A stretch of 10,364 nt of DNA from DASPPM01 sp052143835 (GTDB taxonomy: Bacteria; Pseudomonadota; Alphaproteobacteria; JACZXZ01), in NCBI GenBank assembly GCA_052143835.1, contig JBKQRV010000183.1, positions 1-10,364 of the forward strand, given 5' to 3'. The translations under genes were made by a program, and so were the position numbers. Under the pieces are notes generated by a model that ran no database searches, was not told the origin of the DNA, and was given only the letters and a program-made list of their open reading frames with translations. Of this stretch, positions 5,270 through 10,364 are shown one piece after another (the first letter of the stretch is position 1; each line of letters begins with the position of its first letter).

Positions 5270-6943
5270 ATGCGAGCCGTGATTTACGCCCGATATTCCT
5301 CGGACCTCCAGCGCGAGGCCTCGATCGAGGATCAGGTGCGGGTCTGTCGTCAGCGCATCGAGCGGGAGGATTGGCAGCTCACCACGACCTATAGTGACGC
5401 CGCCAGCAGCGGGGCCAGCCGGCTCAGGCCCGGCTATCAGCGGCTGCTTGAAGACGCCCGCAATGGAGCCTTCGACGTCGTCGTGGCCGAGGCACTCGAC
5501 CGGCTTTCCCGCGACCAGGAGGATATCGCCGGTCTCTACAAGCAACTTTGCTTCCGTGGCATACGCATCCTGACCTTGGCCGAGGGCGAGATCAGCGAAC
5601 TCCATGTCGGTCTCAAAGGGACCATGAACGCCCTGTTCTTGAAGGACCTGGCCGCCAAGACCCACCGCGGGCTCGAGGGCCGGGTGCGGCAAGGCCGATC
5701 GGGTGGAGGACTCTGTTACGGCTACAATGTTGTCCGCGAGCACGATGCCCTTGGCGAGCCGATCCATGGCGGTCGGCGCATCAACGAGGTCGAGGCCGAT
5801 ATCGTTCGCCGGGTCTTCAAGGAGTTCACGACCGGCAAGTCGCCGCGGAAAATCGCTCACGGCCTGAACGCCGATCGAATCGCCGGCCCTCGCGGCAAGC
5901 CTTGGAGCGACACCACTATAAGAGGTCATACGCTCCGCGGCACCGGCATCCTGCACAACGAGCTCTATATCGGCCGGCTCGTCTGGAATCGGCAACGCTA
6001 TATCAAGGATCCGCAATCCGGCCGGCGGCTTGCACGGCTCAATGCCGACTCGGAGTGGTTGATCACCGAGGTTCCCAATCTGCGCATTGTCCACGATGCA
6101 CTCTGGCAGAAGACTCAATCTCGGCTCAGCGCCATACGGGAGTCGCCTCGTGTCGCCAAAGCGCGGGCGGCAGAGTTCTGGATCCACCGACGCCCACAGC
6201 ATCTGCTGACGGGATTGGCGCATTGCGGCGTGTGCGGCTCCCCGCTTGCCGCCGCCAGCAAGGACTACCTCTCCTGCGCTGCGGCCCGCCGGCAGGGCAC
6301 CTGCAGCAACAAGCGAGGCATTCGTCGCCCTGTCCTCGAGGCCCTGATCCTCGACGGCCTGAAGGGCCAGCTCATGGCGCCCGAGCTGGTCAAGGAGTTC
6401 GTCGCCGAGTTTCACCGGGAGGTGAACCGGCTGAGCCGCCATCAGGAGCTGGAACATGGGCGTCAGCGGCACGAGCTCGACGATGTCAACCGCAAGCTCC
6501 GCGGACTAATCGACGCCATCGCCGATGGCCTACGCGCGCCGGGCCTGCAGGCCAAGCTCGACGAGCTGGAGCAGCGGAAGATCACGCTCGAGGCCGAGTG
6601 TGCTGCCGCACCGCCGCCCCCGCCACTGCTCCATCCTAACTTGGCCGAGGTCTATCGCCGCAAGGTCGCCGACCTGCATACAGCGCTGGCCGATCCCAAA
6701 ATGCAGAGCGAGGCCCTCGAGATCCTGCGCGGGCTCATCGAGCGCGTGGTAGTGAATCCCGTGGAGAGGGGCTTCGAGATCGAGCTCGTCGGCGAGATCG
6801 CCGCCATGGTCGATCTCGGCGCCCAAGGCAAGGCAGCCGGCCCGAAGAGGCCGGCTGTTCCTGAGGCGTATCGCAGTTCGGTAAAGGTGGTTGCGGGGGC
6901 CTGCATTGGCCGAAACCGACATCCGGTAGTCGTGGCGATCTAG
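5270..6943 (+). CDS. Large serine recombinase with zinc beta-ribbon
   Basis: A 557-residue large serine recombinase, an enzyme that cuts both strands through a 5'-phosphoserine. The resolvase domain spans about 1-140: MRAVIYARYSS with nucleophile Ser10 after Arg8, and DRLSRD with Arg78 and Arg81. A 'recombinase' domain follows (about 160-290, with NADRIAGPRGKPWS and LYIGRLVWNR). Then comes the zinc ribbon, Cys319-x2-Cys322, Cys336 and Cys345, and a charged coiled coil (about 390-450). The tail SSVKVVAGA is, from memory, the usual ending in alphaproteobacterial members, so the gene looks intact. GGAAGG lies 9 nt before ATG. It starts 20 bp after the second tyrosine recombinase, in the same direction. 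In related genomes such genes often stand alone or beside a DUF2924 gene, so the tyrosine partners are unusual. A long open frame on the opposite strand (5114-6472) is a shadow. Confidence 0.93.
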   Translation: MRAVIYARYSSDLQREASIEDQVRVCRQRIEREDWQLTTTYSDAASSGASRLRPGYQRLLEDARNGAFDVVVAEALDRLSRDQEDIAGLYKQLCFRGIRILTLAEGEISELHVGLKGTMNALFLKDLAAKTHRGLEGRVRQGRSGGGLCYGYNVVREHDALGEPIHGGRRINEVEADIVRRVFKEFTTGKSPRKIAHGLNADRIAGPRGKPWSDTTIRGHTLRGTGILHNELYIGRLVWNRQRYIKDPQSGRRLARLNADSEWLITEVPNLRIVHDALWQKTQSRLSAIRESPRVAKARAAEFWIHRRPQHLLTGLAHCGVCGSPLAAASKDYLSCAAARRQGTCSNKRGIRRPVLEALILDGLKGQLMAPELVKEFVAEFHREVNRLSRHQELEHGRQRHELDDVNRKLRGLIDAIADGLRAPGLQAKLDELEQRKITLEAECAAAPPPPPLLHPNLAEVYRRKVADLHTALADPKMQSEALEILRGLIERVVVNPVERGFEIELVGEIAAMVDLGAQGKAAGPKRPAVPEAYRSSVKVVAGACIGRNRHPVVVAI

Positions 6944-7059
6944 CTTTGAAAGCCAGATGGATGAGTCCGGCACAAGGCCGAAGTGCCCGAGTAACGAGCA
7001 TGAGCCGTCGGCTAGGCAAGGTCCGTTCGCTCGTTTCCTTTCCTGCATTGCCGACGTGT

Positions 7060-7947
7060 TCATTTGGCCGCAGCTCGCCCGACCGCCGCGGCAAAGATGC
7101 TTTTTCCAGAAGGAATGAATTCCTTCAACTCCAGCCCAAATGTTCGGCATATGCGCGCCAGTTCCTCCGGATCCTCCCGCCGTTGGTGCGCCGGACCTTC
7201 GAATTCCGGCATTTTCGGCTGAAACGTCTCGCTGATCCGATACATGTTGATATTCCAACGGAAGGACCAGTAGCCGAGGTTACAGAGCCATGTAGCTTGA
7301 GCGTGAAGATACCAAGCGGCGCGTTTCTCCGGCCCCAAGTTCTCCGGCGGGCATCTGTAGTTCGCTTCGTTCCAAACCCAATCAAAATATCCAAAATCCT
7401 TTGCACATCCAAAATCCCAAAGAGACGCCGCGAGATAGAATTCGCCGATATTGACGCCGACGCATCCGCACGTAAAGCTATGTTGAAAATCGAAATGTCC
7501 GCGCCCCATCGAAGGTAATATGAATACCGAGCCAGGCGGAGAACGATCAGTCCCCAGTTCCCCATTTTCTGAATAATGCTTGAACAATTCCCGAAAGATT
7601 GTGACTTGATGATCGATGACCCTGTAGGGAATGACCGTCCCCGAATTCGGGTCCCTGATATCGGAACGCAGCGACACGTCCCGATACATCAGCCCAATAT
7701 GTATCTTGAACAGCCACAGATACACTTCCTCCCAAACGAAACGGCCTTGGCTGATTCTGGTTTCAATTTTGCCAAATGCTTCGTTGCATGCTCGGGTCGC
7801 CGCGACTCTGGCATGTCGATAATCCAAACCTGAAGCGCTCGGCAATTGATATCTGGCTCGCTGCAATCCAAAGCGAGCTTGAAGCCAATCCGGGATCACG
7901 TGCTCGTCAGTATCAGGATCAAGTCCCGAAAACAGACATGAAAGCAT
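7060..7947 (-). CDS. Orphan protein with a degenerate HNH-like N-terminus, likely cargo
   Basis: A 295-residue protein I cannot name. The first 60 residues resemble a family of HNH-type proteins that open with C-x2-C, EHVIP-WL and C-x2-CN. Here they read CLFS at 4-7, EHVIPDWL at 15-22 and TRACN at 51-55. One cysteine of each zinc pair is thus replaced (Ser7, Thr51), so zinc binding, and perhaps cleavage, may be lost. His16 and Asn55 remain. The rest is rich in Trp, Phe and Tyr and has no motif I know. GAGG lies 9 nt before the ATG. GC is about 51 % over the eight 60-bp lines I counted inside it, against about 65 % in the recombinase next door, which points to separate acquisition. It converges on the serine recombinase with 116 bp between. 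Such proteins often occur as hypotheticals in defence and mobile islands, but no function can be assigned. Confidence 0.7.
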   Translation of the reverse strand: MLSCLFSGLDPDTDEHVIPDWLQARFGLQRARYQLPSASGLDYRHARVAATRACNEAFGKIETRISQGRFVWEEVYLWLFKIHIGLMYRDVSLRSDIRDPNSGTVIPYRVIDHQVTIFRELFKHYSENGELGTDRSPPGSVFILPSMGRGHFDFQHSFTCGCVGVNIGEFYLAASLWDFGCAKDFGYFDWVWNEANYRCPPENLGPEKRAAWYLHAQATWLCNLGYWSFRWNINMYRISETFQPKMPEFEGPAHQRREDPEELARICRTFGLELKEFIPSGKSIFAAAVGRAAAK

Positions 7948-8039
7948 CCCTCAAAACCTCACACTTGGAGGCCACCATTCGTACGCGCATCGGGCCGCCC
8001 ACATATAAGCGACTCCCGTTCAGGTGTCGCGCCAGTGCA

Positions 8040-10178
8040 TCATTGAGTGGAACCAATGCACTCTATCGGTACGGTGAAGTGCTTGGCCGCTTCGGCGATG
8101 TCGGCGGGAGATAGGGCGGTGCCAGGCTGTCCCGTTGCGTAATGGACACCGTTGCTATCGAGGAAGGTCGCCACGACCGATGCCTTGATGGCGAAATTGA
8201 TGTTCTGCGGAACGTCGCCGATGGCCGATGCGATCTTGATGGCATCGAGCTTGCCCTCGACGATACCGACCACGTTGCCGCTGCCGTCGAGGAGCGGGCC
8301 GCCGCTGTTGCCCGGCTGGACCGGGGTCGAGATTTGCAGGAGGCGGCTGTCGTCGCCGATACCCGAAAGGGCCGTGATGTTGCCGGTAGTCAGGTTGCCG
8401 CCCGAAGCGAGCAAGCCGGGCAGTGGGAAGCCGTAGGCCGCGACTGTCTCGCCCTGACGAACGGAGAGCCGGAGAGTTGCCACCGCCGAGGTACGAGCCG
8501 TAGACCGCAGAAGAGCAAGATCGTTCTTACCATCGCGGGCGATTACCCGCGCCGTCATCCCCCGCCCAGGTTGGCCGATCGTGGCTTCCGAGCATCCCTC
8601 GACAACGTGGGCATTGGTGAGCACCGTCCCATCCTCGCCGATAAAGAATCCAGTGCCGAGTTGTCCTGTCGGAGGCTCCTCCTTGGCGGCAGCAGCCGGC
8701 GGGGCGGCCGGCTGCTGCTCCTCGGAAGGTGCGGGTTTCCATGCGGCTGTTCGCCGTTGAGCCTCGGCGATCTGCTCGGGCGTCATCGAATGTTCGAGGA
8801 GCTCGCGGAGTTTGGTGCCGCCATTGTCCCCGCCAGCCGCAGCGAGGTTCGACCACATATAAGCCTGAACATAGTCCCTTGGCACCCCTTGACCACCGGC
8901 GTACATGGTCCCAAGCATGCGTTGCCCCCAGGCGTTTCCCTGCTCAGCGCCTTTGCGATACCAGCGGGCGGCTTCTGCGTAGTCCTTGGCGACGCCCTGA
9001 CCGCCAAGGTACATGCTCCCAAGCTCGGTCTGTGCGAAGGCGTCCCCCTGCTCAGCGCCTTTGCGCAACCAACGGATGGCTTCCGCATAATCCTTTGGAA
9101 CGCCCTTACCATCGCGGTACATGCCTCCGAGCACGGCCTGCGCCAAGGAGTTTCCCTGCTCCGCCGCTTTGCGATACCAGCGGGCGGCTTCCGCAAAGTT
9201 CTTGGCAACGCCCTTACCATCGCGGTACATGTCCCCAAGCTCGCCCTGCGCGAAGTCGTATCCCTGCTCGGCTGCCTTGCGGTACCAGCGGACGGCTTCC
9301 ACATAATTCTGTGGAACACCCTGACCATCCTGGTACATGGCCCCGAGGAAGGCCTGCGCTTCGGCGTTTCCCCGCTCAGCGGCCTTGCGATACCACATTA
9401 CCGCTTCAGTGTAGTCTTGAGGTACGCCCAAACCTTTTCCGTAGATCGTTCCGATTTTGAATTGCGCCTTTGCAATGTCAACCGGCGCAGTAGGAACTCT
9501 CTGATCGGCCACGATACGAAACTGCTTCATTGCCTCGGCATAGTCATGTGTAACCCCATGCCCGCCGGTGAGAAATATATCTCCGAGTTGTAAATAGGCG
9601 TCAGCAAGGTCCTGATCAGCGGCCTTGCTCAGCCACCTCACCGCCTCGGCATAGTCTCGTTGGACGCCCCAGCCATAATGATAAATGCTTCCAAGCCGGT
9701 ACTGGGCACCGGCGTCGCCACTGTCGGCTGCCTTGCGATACCAGCTTAGCGCTTCAACAGTATCTTGCTTCACCCCCTGGCCGAGGTCGTACATGTCACC
9801 AAGACGATATTCGGCTAAAGCGTTACCTTGGCCGGCGGCCTTGCGGTACCACTTCAGCGCCTCAGCATAGTCTTGCTTCACACCCATTCCTTCACTGTAC
9901 AAGTACCCGAGAGCTACCTCCGCCAAGGCGTTTCCTTGATCAGCCAAAGGTCGCAACAGCTTGAGTACAGTCGCGTAGTCGTGTCGCGCTTCCGCCGCCT
10001 GCGCCGCCGCCAGCGTGTCAGCCGTAGCGTCAGCGCGGGCCGGACCCGCGCACGCCATGACCGCTAACATGCCGACGGCGGCGGAGAGGGCAACCATCCG
10101 CAAGGCCTGACTTCTCCTGCGTCGGAGATTGGCCAACGACTCTCGCCTTATCAAGCAGCATCGCGCTTGCGAAGCCAT
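8040..10178 (-). CDS. Exported Sel1-repeat protein with C-terminal trypsin-like protease domain
   Basis: A 712-residue protein predicted to be periplasmic. A signal peptide comes first: basic residues 11-27 with RRRR, hydrophobic core about 28-44, likely cleavage after Ala49 (GPARA-DA). Ten Sel1-like repeats of about 36 residues follow (79-446, form AEQGNAxAQxxLGxMYxxGxGVxxDYxEAxxWYRKA); unit 5 has about seven extra residues. After a Pro/Ala-rich linker (about 478-500) comes an HtrA/trypsin-like domain (about 505-680). Its triad is complete: His524 (TNAHVVEG), Asp553 (NDLALL) and Ser625 (GNSGGPL). No PDZ domain is present, unlike DegP. Sel1 repeats usually bind proteins, so they may recruit substrates or partners to the protease. 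AAGGA lies 10 nt before the ATG. The stop is 92 bp ahead of the orphan gene on the same strand, without a clear terminator between. A long frame opposite (8142-9593) is a shadow of the repeat periodicity. Confidence 0.9.
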   Translation of the reverse strand: MASQARCCLIRRESLANLRRRRSQALRMVALSAAVGMLAVMACAGPARADATADTLAAAQAAEARHDYATVLKLLRPLADQGNALAEVALGYLYSEGMGVKQDYAEALKWYRKAAGQGNALAEYRLGDMYDLGQGVKQDTVEALSWYRKAADSGDAGAQYRLGSIYHYGWGVQRDYAEAVRWLSKAADQDLADAYLQLGDIFLTGGHGVTHDYAEAMKQFRIVADQRVPTAPVDIAKAQFKIGTIYGKGLGVPQDYTEAVMWYRKAAERGNAEAQAFLGAMYQDGQGVPQNYVEAVRWYRKAAEQGYDFAQGELGDMYRDGKGVAKNFAEAARWYRKAAEQGNSLAQAVLGGMYRDGKGVPKDYAEAIRWLRKGAEQGDAFAQTELGSMYLGGQGVAKDYAEAARWYRKGAEQGNAWGQRMLGTMYAGGQGVPRDYVQAYMWSNLAAAGGDNGGTKLRELLEHSMTPEQIAEAQRRTAAWKPAPSEEQQPAAPPAAAAKEEPPTGQLGTGFFIGEDGTVLTNAHVVEGCSEATIGQPGRGMTARVIARDGKNDLALLRSTARTSAVATLRLSVRQGETVAAYGFPLPGLLASGGNLTTGNITALSGIGDDSRLLQISTPVQPGNSGGPLLDGSGNVVGIVEGKLDAIKIASAIGDVPQNINFAIKASVVATFLDSNGVHYATGQPGTALSPADIAEAAKHFTVPIECIGSTQ
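8841..9944 (-). repeat. Coding tandem array of ten Sel1 units (about 108 bp each)
   Basis: The DNA shows a 108-bp period from the 36-residue Sel1 units. Recurring 12-20 bp blocks include ACCATCGCGGTACATG (twice near 9109-9231), and close variants of GCGATACCAGCGGGCGGCTTC near 8960 and 9171. Units are diverged overall except in these blocks, so array length could still change by recombination between neighbouring units. Confidence 0.75.
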
Positions 10179-10203
10179 CTGTTTTGATCCTTAATCGCGG
10201 GTT

Positions 10204-10213
10204 GGTTCGAACC
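10204..10213. repeat. Perfect 10-bp palindrome upstream of the Sel1-protease gene
   Basis: GGTTCGAACC is its own reverse complement and lies 25 bp before the start of the Sel1-protease gene, in its leader or promoter. It could be a regulator site. It also resembles a tRNA T-loop, but the flanks do not form a T-stem. Confidence 0.25.
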
Positions 10214-10263
10214 GGCGTTGCAACGATAGCACGAAAGTCTAAGTGTCCGGTCGGAAAGTTCTT

Positions 10264-10364
10264 GAGTCTGGGGAATCGGTTGTGATTCATTGTGGGGCAC
10301 CCGAGTCGCATCAAGGGGGTGCTCCATGTGGACGGCTGAGAATCGCGGCGCCTACGATCGCTCC
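10264..10364 (+). mobile_element. Left part of an IS5-family insertion sequence (cut by the window edge)
   Basis: The transposase start at 10326 marks an insertion sequence entering from the right. Its outer end should lie in the 60 or so bp before the ATG. A short inverted repeat, GAATC (10273-10277) and GATTC (10284-10288), lies there, but I cannot fix the terminal repeat without the other end. The start at 10264 is therefore a guess. The element sits about 90-150 bp upstream of the divergent Sel1-protease gene and may have replaced part of its promoter. Confidence 0.5.
10326..10364 (+). CDS. IS5-family transposase, first 13 codons
   Basis: The frame starts at the ATG at 10326-10328 with a purine-rich site (AAGGGGG) just upstream and reads MWTAENRGAYDRS before the window ends. 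This opening (MWTxENRxxYxR) is, to my knowledge, the characteristic N-terminus of a group of IS5-family DDE transposases common in Alphaproteobacteria. Only this motif supports the call; whether the gene is intact cannot be seen. Confidence 0.7.
   Translation, partial: MWTAENRGAYDRS

Noticed and set aside
5114..6472. 452-codon open frame on the minus strand opposite the serine recombinase
   Set aside because: It lies almost wholly inside the recombinase gene, whose resolvase and zinc-ribbon motifs prove the plus frame. Long antisense frames are common in GC-rich DNA, and this one shows no motif.
6969..6987. GGCAC/GTGCC hairpin after the serine recombinase as a terminator
   Set aside because: The stem has five pairs with a nine-nt loop and no T-run behind it, so it is too weak to call.
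8142..9593. 483-codon open frame on the plus strand opposite the Sel1-protease gene
   Set aside because: It is kept open by the 108-bp periodicity (a multiple of three) of the Sel1 repeats on the other strand. Its product is a repetitive low-complexity sequence with no domain.
10195..10220. tRNA 3' fragment as an attachment site, suggested by GGTTCGAACC
   Set aside because: The bases around the palindrome do not form a five-pair T-stem on either strand, there is no acceptor or CCA, and no second copy appears in the window.

Overview
The window is GC-rich DNA (60-65 % in the stretches I counted by hand) with Shine-Dalgarno starts. Its protein families are typical of Alphaproteobacteria: a large serine recombinase of the kind common in Bradyrhizobium, a Sel1-repeat/trypsin-like periplasmic protein, and an IS5-type transposase. 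A member of the Hyphomicrobiales is the most likely source. This is inferred from the look of the proteins, not from a search.

Left part (1-1330, minus strand). The 5' end of a small or membrane-anchored protein runs off the left edge (start at 143) behind a good sigma-70-like promoter. About 380 bp without a convincing gene follow, then a TetR-family repressor gene (524-1213). Two 17-bp inverted repeats sit upstream of its start and look like autoregulatory operators.

Centre (about 1400-6943, plus strand). This is a recombination module. It begins with a degenerate direct repeat and a hairpin (1415-1491). Next come two paralogous small ORFs, each preceded by the same 57-nt leader (1521-1577 and 1756-1812). 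A small excisionase-type helix-turn-helix gene overlaps the second small ORF by GTGA and carries a single-base frameshift. Then follow two tyrosine recombinases overlapping by ATGA (2356-4086, 4083-5249) and, 20 bp later, a large serine recombinase (5270-6943). Tyrosine-tyrosine-serine in one apparent operon, with an excisionase-like gene upstream, is the most unusual thing here. RIT elements have three tyrosine recombinases instead.

Right part (7060-10364). Convergent with the recombinases is an AT-richer orphan gene (7060-7947, minus) with a degenerate HNH-like start, a plausible cargo gene. Behind it on the same strand is a 712-residue exported protein (8040-10178) with ten Sel1 repeats and a trypsin-like domain with an intact His-Asp-Ser triad. 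The right edge holds the beginning of an IS5-family insertion sequence (transposase start at 10326).

I read the centre as a mobile or formerly mobile element inserted among chromosomal genes. I could not find matching terminal repeats or attachment sites, so its limits are open.
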